A stretch of 29,084 nt of DNA from Candidatus Latescibacterota bacterium (lineage in GTDB: Bacteria; Latescibacterota; UBA2968; UBA8231), in contig DPVW01000350.1 of NCBI GenBank assembly GCA_003529325.1, forward strand, positions 1 through 29,084, read 5' to 3'. Position 1 is the stretch's first letter. Each line of letters opens with the position of its first letter. The translations under genes and the position numbers were made by a program. Positions 7,352 to 15,574 of this stretch are shown one piece after another. Below the pieces are notes generated by a model. That model was not told the origin of the DNA. It saw only the letters and a program-made list of their open reading frames with translations, and did not search any database.

Positions 7352-8461
7352 ATGAAACAGATCTTCACCGACGTCCTCGCCCAGGCCGACATCAAAATCG
7401 ATGGCGGGCGAGCCTGGGACATTCAGGTTCATGATGAGGCCTTCTACAAGCGTGTCCTCGCCGGTGGCTCTCTGGCGCTGGGCGAATCCTTCATGGATGG
7501 CTGGTGGACCTGCGACGCCCTCGATCAGTTCTTCGACCGCCTGCTCCAAGCTCGCTTGAACAGGAAGGTCGTACCCCTGTCGGCCAAACTTTACGTCGCC
7601 CGCTCGAAGGTGATGAATCTGCAGTCGAAACTCGGATCCCGCACGGTTATCGACACGCACTATCAGTTGAGCCCGGCACTGTTCATGTCCTTCCTCGATC
7701 CATACAACCAGTATACCTGCGGCTACTTCAAGGATACCGACGAGCTCAACCAGGCGCAGGAAGACAAACTCGACCTCATCTGTCGCAAACTGCAACTCTC
7801 TGAGGGCGACCGAGTCCTCGACATCGGCTGTGGCTGGGGGGGCTTCGCAAAGTTCGCGTCCCAACGATACGGCGCCAATGTCACGGGTGTGACGATCTCG
7901 GACAAACAACTCGCTTATGCCCAACAATACTGCGCCGGTCTAACCGTCAACTTCGTCAAGTCCGACTACCGTGACTTTGCCGGTACCGACTTCGACAAGG
8001 TGCTCGTCTGTGGCATGATCGAGCATGTAGGCCACAAGAATTACCGCTCTCTGTTCGAAACCGCCCACCGCAGCCTCAAGGATGGCGGGCTGTTTCTGCT
8101 ACACACAATTGGGCGCCATCGGTCGGGCTCCAACACCGATGCGTGGATGCACAAATACATCTTCCCCAATGCCATGATGCCAGCGCCGAAACAGCTGACG
8201 AGTGCCGCGGAGCGTCTCTTCGCGTTGAACGACTGGCATAGCTTCGGCACGTACTACGACAACACGCTGATGGCGTGGAACGAAAACTTCGTCAACAATT
8301 GGAACGATCTGAGCGAAGAGTATGACGAGCGTTTCTTTCGAATGTGGACGTACTATCTGTTAATGTGCGCCGGCACCTTCCGCAGCAACAAGAAACAGCT
8401 GTGGCAGATCGTCTTCGCCAAACGTCGCGGCGCCACCGCGGGATACGAGAGCGTTCGATGA
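7352..8461 (+). CDS. cfa: Cyclopropane-fatty-acyl-phospholipid synthase
   Basis: 369 aa (E. coli Cfa is 382). The enzyme uses SAM to add a methylene bridge across double bonds of membrane phospholipid acyl chains at the inner membrane face. Seen: an N-terminal lipid-binding region with GGSLALGESFMDGWW (38-52), HYQLSPALF, YTCGYF, SAM motif I LDIGCGWGGF (156-165), the GVTIS and GMIEHVG segments, and the C-terminal YYLLMCAGTFR with Cys339, which corresponds to the functional cysteine of E. coli Cfa. It is complete with no odd residues. The last bases overlap the next gene as ATGA (8458-8461), so the two are probably translated together. Confidence 0.93.
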   Translation: MKQIFTDVLAQADIKIDGGRAWDIQVHDEAFYKRVLAGGSLALGESFMDGWWTCDALDQFFDRLLQARLNRKVVPLSAKLYVARSKVMNLQSKLGSRTVIDTHYQLSPALFMSFLDPYNQYTCGYFKDTDELNQAQEDKLDLICRKLQLSEGDRVLDIGCGWGGFAKFASQRYGANVTGVTISDKQLAYAQQYCAGLTVNFVKSDYRDFAGTDFDKVLVCGMIEHVGHKNYRSLFETAHRSLKDGGLFLLHTIGRHRSGSNTDAWMHKYIFPNAMMPAPKQLTSAAERLFALNDWHSFGTYYDNTLMAWNENFVNNWNDLSEEYDERFFRMWTYYLLMCAGTFRSNKKQLWQIVFAKRRGATAGYESVR

Positions 8462-9615
8462 AAATCACCTCCGTCAAGACCGCCGCCACCCGCGGCCACG
8501 GCATGCACCTGTGGGTTCGAGTCAGCACCGACGCGGGGTTCACCGGCACCGGCGAGTGCGTGCACGGTGGCAAGCAGGCGATCGCCATCATCCAGGAACT
8601 GGAGGAGAAACTCATCGGTCGCGACCCCTTCGCCGTGGACGCCATCTTTGAGCAGATGCGCCGTGGGCACGTCTTCGATGGTGGCGACGCCGGTGCCCTC
8701 ATCACCGCATTGACGGGCATCGAGATCGCCCTGTGGGACCTGAAGGGCAAGGCACTGGAGACACCCGTCTACGAGTTGCTCGGCGGCAAATTCCGCGACA
8801 AGATCCGGGTCTATGCCGACTGCCAGGTAGCACCGGGCATGAACTTCGACGAGATCAAGAAGGTCGTCGACGAGGTCCTGGAACGGGGCTTTACGGCACT
8901 GAAGATCGACGTCGACATCGACGCCTATGGCTACAAAGGCAGCGAAGTCGCCCACTACGACAAGGACCGCTTCAACACCACGGCCAACCAGTGGGAACAC
9001 GAACGTATGGTGAGTCTGGTGGACATGGTCACCAGCGCCGCCGGTGGTGGTATCGATGTGGCCGCTGACGTGCACACCCGGCTCGATGTTCCCAGTGCCA
9101 TCCGTCTCGCCAGGGCACTCGAGAGCTACCATCTCATGTGGTTGGAGGAACCGGTGCCAGCGGAAAATATCGACGCCATGCGCACCGTCACGCAGTCGAC
9201 GAGTGTGCCCATCTGCAGTGGCGAAAATCTGTATCTGCGACACGGCTTCCGCGAACTGATCGAGAAGCAGGCAGTGAACGTCATCATGCCCGACATCCCC
9301 AAGTGCGGGGGTCTGTCGGAGTGCCGCAAGATCGCCAACCTCGCCGAGATCTACTACATCCCTTTCGCCCCGCACAACGTCTCGTCACCCATCGGCACCC
9401 TCGCCTCCGCCCACGTATGCGCCACGGTACCGAACTTTCTCGTACTCGAATTCCACTGGCTGCACCGCGACTACTGGACGACGATCATTCAGGAAAAGAC
9501 GGACATCATCAAAGACGGCTTCATTCATCTGGATGACCGGCCCGGCATCGGCGTCGAACTCGACGAAGTCGTGGGTCAGCAGTATCAGGTTCCCGGCACT
9601 ACCTGGTTCGAGTGA
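8458..9615 (+). CDS. Enolase-superfamily (mandelate racemase/muconate-lactonizing) sugar-acid dehydratase-like protein
   Basis: 385 aa, starting at the ATGA overlap with cfa. The protein has the capping domain plus a modified TIM barrel of the mandelate racemase subgroup. Seen: TGTGECVHGG loop (about 30-38), ALWDLKGKA, Lys149 in ALKIDVD, metal ligands Asp204 (ADVHTR), Glu230 (WLEEP) and Glu256 (CSGENLY), Asp279 (MPDIPKCGG), and general acid/base His306 (PHNVSSPIG) followed by EFHWLH. Spacing resembles D-galactonate/D-mannonate dehydratases, which remove water from aldonic acids. The exact substrate cannot be assigned. It converges on the ceramidase-like gene and the two coding regions overlap by 17 bases. 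Confidence 0.88.
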   Translation: MKITSVKTAATRGHGMHLWVRVSTDAGFTGTGECVHGGKQAIAIIQELEEKLIGRDPFAVDAIFEQMRRGHVFDGGDAGALITALTGIEIALWDLKGKALETPVYELLGGKFRDKIRVYADCQVAPGMNFDEIKKVVDEVLERGFTALKIDVDIDAYGYKGSEVAHYDKDRFNTTANQWEHERMVSLVDMVTSAAGGGIDVAADVHTRLDVPSAIRLARALESYHLMWLEEPVPAENIDAMRTVTQSTSVPICSGENLYLRHGFRELIEKQAVNVIMPDIPKCGGLSECRKIANLAEIYYIPFAPHNVSSPIGTLASAHVCATVPNFLVLEFHWLHRDYWTTIIQEKTDIIKDGFIHLDDRPGIGVELDEVVGQQYQVPGTTWFE

Positions 9616-10918
9616 ACCCCAGGCACCTGCCGACAGCGGCACTGATTTTTTCTTCGGTCTCCATGGAGAAAGGCCCGGTGTAGAGCAATCGGCGATTGTT
9701 GTCGACCACCTCATACCCACCCTCGGGGATCTGTCGACGCACAGGTACATATCCCACCATCTCGTTGGCGTATCCCAGGGTCCATACATCGTTGAACTCG
9801 CCACCGAACGCGCGTCGATAGCGCAAGGCGTACTCCACACTCATCTCCCCTGCCAGTGTGATCACCGCCAGGTCACTGCCAAACTGCAGCGTCTGCACCT
9901 CAAAGTCGAAAATGTGTGACGCCGGCATACCTGCCGCTCGCAGATCCAGATGGTGTTTGGCCCATTCGCGCACGTAGTCGTCAGGCCCCGACAGATGACG
10001 CTGGAGTTCTTCCTCCTCCGGAACATCCGTCGTCAACGACACCGACTCCTGAGCCACCTTCAGCGGCCCACCGATGTCGTGCAGATCATCGGTGGCCAGG
10101 ACCCGCGCGACCCCCTCTCCCAGAGACTCGCCCCGCTGGCGTACTTCCTCTACCGTCAGCCGCTGATACCCGTTATGAGCCGCGTCGCGGGCGTCCACCT
10201 TCTGATCCCCCGCACAGCCCTGGAAAAAGGCGGCAGTCACGCCGGGGTGACGGGCCTCCAGATAGTCGCAGGCGAAGGTCGGATAGTCCCCGCCGATCTG
10301 CAGAATCGGTCCGGTGCTCGTGGGATGGCAGGCGTAGCTGAACAGCACGTAGCGCAGATCGCCGGTAACAGACTCGATGGCCAGCACCGACAGCTGATGG
10401 TCGTGTGGAGCATCGAGACTCGGCCTGAACTGCACACCCCCCTTGCCATCCGGTCGGCGACGCGAGGACGAGATCCCACACCACCCCATACCGGCTCGCA
10501 ACCGTGCAGGCTGCCTATCGGCGAGCGCCTCGGCGGCACACTCGGCCAATCTGTCGAGGGTGGAATCGATGAACTCCTCGTCGAGCGCACCATGTCGACG
10601 GCTGTCCATGCCCCGGCGCAGCACGGGTCCACAGTGTGTGTGGGTGCCGGTGAGCACGATTCGTTCGTGCGGCAACCCGGTGCGCGCGCCGATCTTATTG
10701 CGCGCCTCGGTTGTACGGTCATAAAAACCCAGCCACTCGATCGTCACCAGCAGCAGCGGTACCCCGCCCTCATCCTCCATGGCGACGCAGATCGCACGCA
10801 GCGGATGGTAGACGCCATCGGAGGGTGTGTCGCGGGCGGCATATCCGGCGAGGAAGATGCCCACCGGTGGCGTGACGTCGACGGTTGCCAGCCCGACACA
10901 ATATTGGGTCGAGGTCAT
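9599..10918 (-). CDS. Neutral/alkaline ceramidase-like hydrolase
   Basis: 439 aa from ATG 10918, with an AAAGG ribosome-binding site about eight bases upstream; the frame opens further 5' but without family sequence. It matches the N-terminal catalytic domain of neutral/alkaline non-lysosomal ceramidases: TPPVG and AGY near the start, GTHTHCGP with His93 and His95, YACHPTS with His198, FFQGCAGDQ (231-239), LAGEM, and the GYANEMVGYVP...GGYE segment near the end. The His residues and Glu are expected zinc ligands. No signal peptide is seen and the C-terminal domain of true ceramidases is missing, so it may be a cytoplasmic amidase-like member rather than a secreted ceramidase. Substrate unknown. 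It is divergent from the PLP lyase at 11016. Confidence 0.82.
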   Translation of the reverse strand: MTSTQYCVGLATVDVTPPVGIFLAGYAARDTPSDGVYHPLRAICVAMEDEGGVPLLLVTIEWLGFYDRTTEARNKIGARTGLPHERIVLTGTHTHCGPVLRRGMDSRRHGALDEEFIDSTLDRLAECAAEALADRQPARLRAGMGWCGISSSRRRPDGKGGVQFRPSLDAPHDHQLSVLAIESVTGDLRYVLFSYACHPTSTGPILQIGGDYPTFACDYLEARHPGVTAAFFQGCAGDQKVDARDAAHNGYQRLTVEEVRQRGESLGEGVARVLATDDLHDIGGPLKVAQESVSLTTDVPEEEELQRHLSGPDDYVREWAKHHLDLRAAGMPASHIFDFEVQTLQFGSDLAVITLAGEMSVEYALRYRRAFGGEFNDVWTLGYANEMVGYVPVRRQIPEGGYEVVDNNRRLLYTGPFSMETEEKISAAVGRCLGFTRTR

Positions 10919-11015
10919 GTGTTGCCTTTCTGCTGATTGTGCATACGCGGCACACATGATCTACTACATTCCTTCCCCTCCACGCCACCTCGACGCCGAA
11001 AGAGATCCTCTGCCG

Positions 11016-12023
11016 ATGCCGCTACAGATCGCTACTATGGACGACGTGCGCCACGCCGCCACCGTCATCCGTCAGCACATTACACCGGCGCCCCTGATCC
11101 GCTCCTATGCGCTGGAGAAACAGCTCGAGTTGCCCGACAGTCGTCGTGTGTGGTTGAAGGACTACGGGTGGACACCGGTGGGGTCCTTCAAATTGATGGG
11201 CGCGCTCAACTGGATGGACCACCACGCCGACGCCGTCGGTGCGTTGCCTGTCGCCGCCCACTCGTCAGGCAACTTCGCCTCCGGCATTTCTTTTGCCGGC
11301 ATGCGGTATGGCAAACGGGTCATCGTCGTCATGCCCGAGTCGGCGCCAAAGGTGAAATTCCGCCTGACCCGATCCTTTGGCGCCGAGGTCCGCACCTACG
11401 ACATCGCCACCGATCACCAGACCGGCGAACGCGACCGTCTGACAAGACAGATCGCCGAAGAGGAGCAGGCCGTCCAGGCTTCACCCTATGACGATCCACA
11501 TGTCATCGCCGGCAACGGAGTCGGCGGTGTCGAGATCGTCGAAACCTTGAAACAGCAGGGGCGTGACCTGTCCCATTTTTTCTGCCAGGTCAGTGGCGGT
11601 GGACTGATGGCGGGACACGCGCTGGCCGTAGCCGATGGGTTTCCACAGGCACGTATCATCGGCGTCGAACCGGATGGCGCCGACGATTTCCGCCAGTCAC
11701 TGCAGACTGGAACGCGTGTGCGCCTCGACAAACCCGCCAGCATCTGCGACGGCTTGTTGTCCTACGATGTGGGCGAACACAACTGGCCCATCCTGCATCA
11801 GCTCGTCGCCGAATCCATCGCTGTCCCCGATCTCGAGACCCAGGCCGCCATGAAGTGGCTCTACGAGATCCACGGGTTGCGCGTCGAACCCTCCGGTGCC
11901 ATCGCCACCGCCGCGGTGCTGCAGAACCATGCTGACCTGTCCGGCAGCGGCGACATCGTCATCGTCGTCAGTGGCCGCAATCTGGATGAGGATCGTTTCC
12001 GCGAGTGGATCGCAAACGTCTGA
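11016..12023 (+). CDS. Threonine/serine dehydratase-like PLP enzyme (fold type II)
   Basis: 335 aa from ATG 11016, preceded by a GAAAGAGAT purine stretch. The frame is open upstream to 10827, but that part lies over the divergent gene. PLP-binding Lys59 is in PVGSFKLMGA, the substrate/cofactor loop is SSGNFASG, and the phosphate-binding Gly-rich loop is SGGGLMAG. Late motifs EPSGAIATAA and VVSGRN fit catabolic threonine ammonia-lyase or serine racemase, which make 2-oxobutyrate/pyruvate or D-serine. There is no ACT regulatory domain, so it is not the biosynthetic, isoleucine-inhibited form. Distinguishing dehydratase from racemase is not possible here. It converges on the sialidase-like gene with a 22-base gap and no visible terminator. 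Confidence 0.87.
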   Translation: MPLQIATMDDVRHAATVIRQHITPAPLIRSYALEKQLELPDSRRVWLKDYGWTPVGSFKLMGALNWMDHHADAVGALPVAAHSSGNFASGISFAGMRYGKRVIVVMPESAPKVKFRLTRSFGAEVRTYDIATDHQTGERDRLTRQIAEEEQAVQASPYDDPHVIAGNGVGGVEIVETLKQQGRDLSHFFCQVSGGGLMAGHALAVADGFPQARIIGVEPDGADDFRQSLQTGTRVRLDKPASICDGLLSYDVGEHNWPILHQLVAESIAVPDLETQAAMKWLYEIHGLRVEPSGAIATAAVLQNHADLSGSGDIVIVVSGRNLDEDRFREWIANV

Positions 12024-12045
12024 CCACGGCGGGGCATTTCAGGTG

Positions 12046-13113
12046 TCAGGGCAGTGTCCAGAAGGTCCCGGTGATTCCCGTGACCCCGCGGGCATTTTTG
12101 CCGTAGGTGGTGGTCAAGATGCGGCCATTGTCGAACTCCAGGGAGGAGGTATAGCCGTGGTCACCATCAGGTGCGGGTCGCAGTTGCCAGGTGTCCCCCC
12201 AACTTTTGCCACCATCGTCGCTGATGGTGGCGTAGATACCATACGGTTCGAAGCGACGGCCATACGTCAACAGCAGACGGCCATCGCGCAGTTTCAGCAG
12301 TCGGGGGCAGGCACCGGACAGAATGCCCGTCGATTCCGGTTTTGACCAGGTTTGGCCACCGTCGTTGGACTCGCAGCGCCAGAAGATGCCCGGCGCCTTC
12401 GGGTCGCCTACGCGCAGCATGCACAGCAGATGCCCGGGCGTCAGTTCCATGAGCACCGGTTCCTGGTAGGCACGCGATTTTGGCGTGCCACGGGCGATGT
12501 CGATGCCATCGGACCAGGTCACACCCTTGTTGTCGGATCGATACAACACGGAGGAACCGATCTTCGATCGACCGCGTGCGCCGTAAGCGGGAATCATCAA
12601 CGTGCCGTCGCGCAGACGAACGGCGGGGGCACAAGCTTGGACGCCGGGTCCCACCAGGATCGTGCGGTCCACGCGCCAGGTGAGGCCATAATTGTCACTC
12701 CAGCACCAGACGGCACCGACACTGCGAAAAGGAAACTCCCTTGGATGCGTCCAGGGTACACCGGAGCGCTCCGCCTCCGACTCGGGGAAGACCTCGTGGG
12801 CGGCGAGTGCACCGCCGACGCGGCCACCACCCAGATAGAGGAGACCGAACTCCTGGCCGCCACCGGCTGCCAGTTGCGCTGCCTCATCGACATTCCAAGT
12901 TTTGCCCGCGTCAGGAGAACGGATCACGGTAATGATGGACTTCGGATCCGTATGCCGCACACCCGCTGGATGACGCGGTGCCTGGCGGAATGCGAGCAGC
13001 AATTCGTCCCCCTCCAGTCGCACGACATGAGGGAACGCGCTGTACGACCGGGACTCGGAATAGATCCGGGTCTGCTTCGCCTTTGGGGCCTTGCTGAATT
13101 CAAACGCTGTCAC
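12046..13113 (-). CDS. Sialidase/BNR-repeat six-bladed propeller protein
   Basis: 355 aa. Five Asp-box/BNR motifs (S-x-D-x-G-x-T-W type) are visible at about 66-73, 139-146, 193-200, 249-256 and 298-305, the hallmark of the sialidase fold. The N-terminal FRQAPRH could hold the first carboxylate-binding Arg. No signal peptide or sorting domain is present, so it should act inside the cell or leave by a non-Sec route. Proteins of this kind are usually annotated exo-alpha-sialidase, but many are not sialidases. Gene context (divergent sulfatase, fucosidase remnant) favours a glycan-degrading role. The start ATG 13113 leaves 37 bases to the sulfatase start on the other strand, so the promoters must overlap. 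Confidence 0.85.
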   Translation of the reverse strand: MTAFEFSKAPKAKQTRIYSESRSYSAFPHVVRLEGDELLLAFRQAPRHPAGVRHTDPKSIITVIRSPDAGKTWNVDEAAQLAAGGGQEFGLLYLGGGRVGGALAAHEVFPESEAERSGVPWTHPREFPFRSVGAVWCWSDNYGLTWRVDRTILVGPGVQACAPAVRLRDGTLMIPAYGARGRSKIGSSVLYRSDNKGVTWSDGIDIARGTPKSRAYQEPVLMELTPGHLLCMLRVGDPKAPGIFWRCESNDGGQTWSKPESTGILSGACPRLLKLRDGRLLLTYGRRFEPYGIYATISDDGGKSWGDTWQLRPAPDGDHGYTSSLEFDNGRILTTTYGKNARGVTGITGTFWTLP

Positions 13114-13150
13114 GTCTCACTCCACTGACCGGAATTGGGTGGTTTTCAAA

Positions 13151-14710
13151 ATGGCAACGATACAACCGAAACGACCGAACATCCTCTTGGCCTTCGCCGA
13201 CGACTGGGGTCGTTACGCCAGTGCCTACGCGCAACGTGAGGGAGATCTCTCCCTCAATCAGCTCATCGACACACCGAATTTCGACCGCGTCGCCAACGAG
13301 GGCGCCCTGTTCAACAACGCCTATGTACCGGCCCCCAGTTGCACACCCTGCCGCAGTTCTCTGCTCTCGGGTTCCTACTTCTGGCAGACCGGTCTCGGCG
13401 CCATCCTGGTCGGCGCCGTGTGGGATGAATCGATCCCCACCTACCCCCTCGAATTGGAACAGGCGGGGTATCACATCGGCCACACCTATAAGGTCTGGTC
13501 CCCGGGGCGTATGAAGAACGCACCTTACGGCGGCGAGCGCACCCAGTACGAACCCGCCGGCAGCAATTATGGCCGCTTTTCTTTTTTTGCCACCGAGCAT
13601 GTCGACAGTCACGGCGTCGATGGCGCCAAACAATTGCTCTACGACGAAACACGGGCCAACTTCGACGCCTTTCTCGAGGCTCGTCCCGACGATGAACCAT
13701 TCTGCTACTGGTGGGGTCCGACCAATACCCACCGTCGCTGGCAGAAAGGTTCCGGCAAGGCACTGTGGGATATCGACCCTGATGACCTTGCCAGCAGACT
13801 ACCCGAGTTTCTGCCCGATGTTCATGATGTGCGCGAAGACGTCGCCGACTACCTGGGAGAGTGTATGGCCGTCGACGCCGGTCTCGGCGTGTTGCTGCAG
13901 CGGCTGCAGGAAATCGGTGAACTCGACAACACCCTCGTCGTCGTCAGCGGCGACCACGGCATCCCCGGCTTCCCACGGGCCAAGTGCAATCTCTACGACA
14001 TCGGTTGTGAAGTGGCGTTGGCGGCACGCTGGCCTGGGCAGATAGCGGCGGGACGCACGATCGACGATTTCGTCAATCTCATGGACCTGGCGCCGACCTT
14101 CCTCGACGCCTGCGATGTCGCCATCCCCGACTCGATGACGGCAGACTCCCTGCTGCCGCTGTTGACGAGCCCACACAGTGGTCAGATCGAGTCAGAGCGC
14201 ACCTTCGTCGTCACCGGCCGCGAGCGCCACGTGCACAAGGCTCGTGATGGTTTTCTACCCTACCCGCAACGGGCGATCCGCACACGCGACCACCTCTACA
14301 TCCACAACTTCGCGCCGGACCGATGGCCAGCGGGCGATCCTTGCGGCCTCGATGATCCCACAACGACGGCGCCCTCTTTCGCGGCGTTGGAAACCGACAC
14401 GATGGTATGTTACCCCGACCTGGACGCGAGTCCGACAAAAGCGTGGATGGTTCATCACCGGGCCGAGCCGGATGTTGAGCGCGCCTTTGAGTTGGGTTTT
14501 GGCAAACGGCCATTAGAGGAGCTCTACGACCTAGGCGACGATCCACACTATCTGCACAACGTTGCCGGCCAGGCGGCCTACACTGAGGTTCAGGCCGAGC
14601 TCAAGGCCCGATTGTTCGAGGTGCTACGTGAACAGCAGGATCCGCGTGTTGTCGAGCAACCCTGCCGATTTGAAGCACCGCCATACGTCGGCCCCGTGGA
14701 CGATGCGTGA
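13151..14710 (+). CDS. Type I (formylglycine) sulfatase, N-sulfoglucosamine sulfohydrolase/arylsulfatase-like
   Basis: 519 aa from ATG 13151 (MATIQPKRPNILLAFADDWG). Metal-binding Asp17-Asp18 opens the alkaline-phosphatase-like fold. The C-x-P-x-R signature reads CTPCR with Cys64, to be converted to formylglycine by a maturase not present in this window, followed by SSLLSGS. SGDHGIPG supplies the later Asp/His metal site, and the C-terminal subdomain with LYDLGDDP is typical. The overall pattern is nearest to heparan N-sulfatase-like or S1_8-type family members. No signal peptide is seen, unusual for a polysaccharide sulfatase and suggesting cytoplasmic action on imported oligosaccharides. The GH95 fucosidase remnant begins within 20 bases of the stop. 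Confidence 0.9.
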   Translation: MATIQPKRPNILLAFADDWGRYASAYAQREGDLSLNQLIDTPNFDRVANEGALFNNAYVPAPSCTPCRSSLLSGSYFWQTGLGAILVGAVWDESIPTYPLELEQAGYHIGHTYKVWSPGRMKNAPYGGERTQYEPAGSNYGRFSFFATEHVDSHGVDGAKQLLYDETRANFDAFLEARPDDEPFCYWWGPTNTHRRWQKGSGKALWDIDPDDLASRLPEFLPDVHDVREDVADYLGECMAVDAGLGVLLQRLQEIGELDNTLVVVSGDHGIPGFPRAKCNLYDIGCEVALAARWPGQIAAGRTIDDFVNLMDLAPTFLDACDVAIPDSMTADSLLPLLTSPHSGQIESERTFVVTGRERHVHKARDGFLPYPQRAIRTRDHLYIHNFAPDRWPAGDPCGLDDPTTTAPSFAALETDTMVCYPDLDASPTKAWMVHHRAEPDVERAFELGFGKRPLEELYDLGDDPHYLHNVAGQAAYTEVQAELKARLFEVLREQQDPRVVEQPCRFEAPPYVGPVDDA

Positions 14711-15410
14711 GTGGTTGGAGATCAGTGGTCTTGTCGCCGGCCCGTCAATGGACCATCAGATCGTGCGGTCTCTGTAACCGACAGACCGCCAGTGCAGCTC
14801 AGGAGTTGGGGATTGATGGCGAACTGTGTGCCGAACTGCATGCGGCGGTCGCACGTATTGCTCCCAACCAGATCGGGGGCCACGGTCAGCTACAGGAGTG
14901 GCTCGTCGACAAGGACGATCCGCAGGAGACGCACCGCCACGTCTCGATATGCTGGCACGGCAGTTACAACTCACCGGTTCGGCGCGCACCGAGTTCACCG
15001 GCGGTGGCACCTATCCGAATCTACTCGATGCGCACCCACCCTTTCAGATCGATGGCAACTTCGGCGCCACGGCGGGCATCATCGAGATGCTGCTGCAGTC
15101 CCACGCAGGCTACCTTGAACTACTGCCGGCACTGCCCCGCAAGTGGGCATCGGGCAAGGTGCTGGGTCTTCGTGCACGCGGTGGTTTCGAGGTCGAGATG
15201 CAGTGGGCGAGGGGTGAACTCCAGCGGGCTGTGATCTCGGCGTCACGGAATGGAATCTGCGCACTGCGCACGCCGACACCCGTAACGGTGCTGCGAGCCG
15301 ACGAGATCCTGCCCGTGCAGCAGAGGGAGTCTGGTGTGGTGGAGTTCCCGACCCAGGCGGGAGACAGGTACACTGTCTCCACTCAGGCCATCAGCCCGAG
15401 AGCCTGGTAG
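14711..15410 (+). pseudogene. 3' remnant of a GH95 alpha-L-fucosidase-type glycoside hydrolase
   Basis: Only the C-terminal third of a roughly 750-aa family is present, in three pieces. First, at about 14728-14777, GPSMDHQIVRSL ends in TAA. Second, one base over, from about 14772, comes [12 protein letters not shown], then [16 protein letters not shown] and HRHVS. Third, in another frame from about 14957, comes [50 protein letters not shown] and [12 protein letters not shown] to TAG at 15408. HLYGLYP and some 70 further residues expected between HRHVS and the third piece are missing. The lesions are therefore a 5' truncation next to the sulfatase stop, a +1 shift and an internal deletion. GH95 motifs are distinctive, so the family call is firm; loss of function is near certain. 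Confidence 0.85.
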
Positions 15411-15574
15411 GTATTGCGACCGGCGATCCCATCGGGCTGTCCTCGCCTACGAACGACAGGGAAGCCGCGAGCACTTCGCAATGCTACGAAGACTTGAACT
15501 CAGCGAGCAAGACGCCCATTTTCCCCGGCAATTCAACCACCGGCCAAAACCAGCAGAGATGGAGAGTTGCAGCC

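Noticed and set aside
8353..9375. 340-aa minus-strand frame opposite the enolase-superfamily gene
   Set aside because: Antisense shadow of a gene with all catalytic residues; typical of GC-rich DNA.
9950..10936. 328-aa plus-strand frame opposite the ceramidase-like gene
   Set aside because: No recognisable motif; the minus strand holds the conserved ceramidase motifs.
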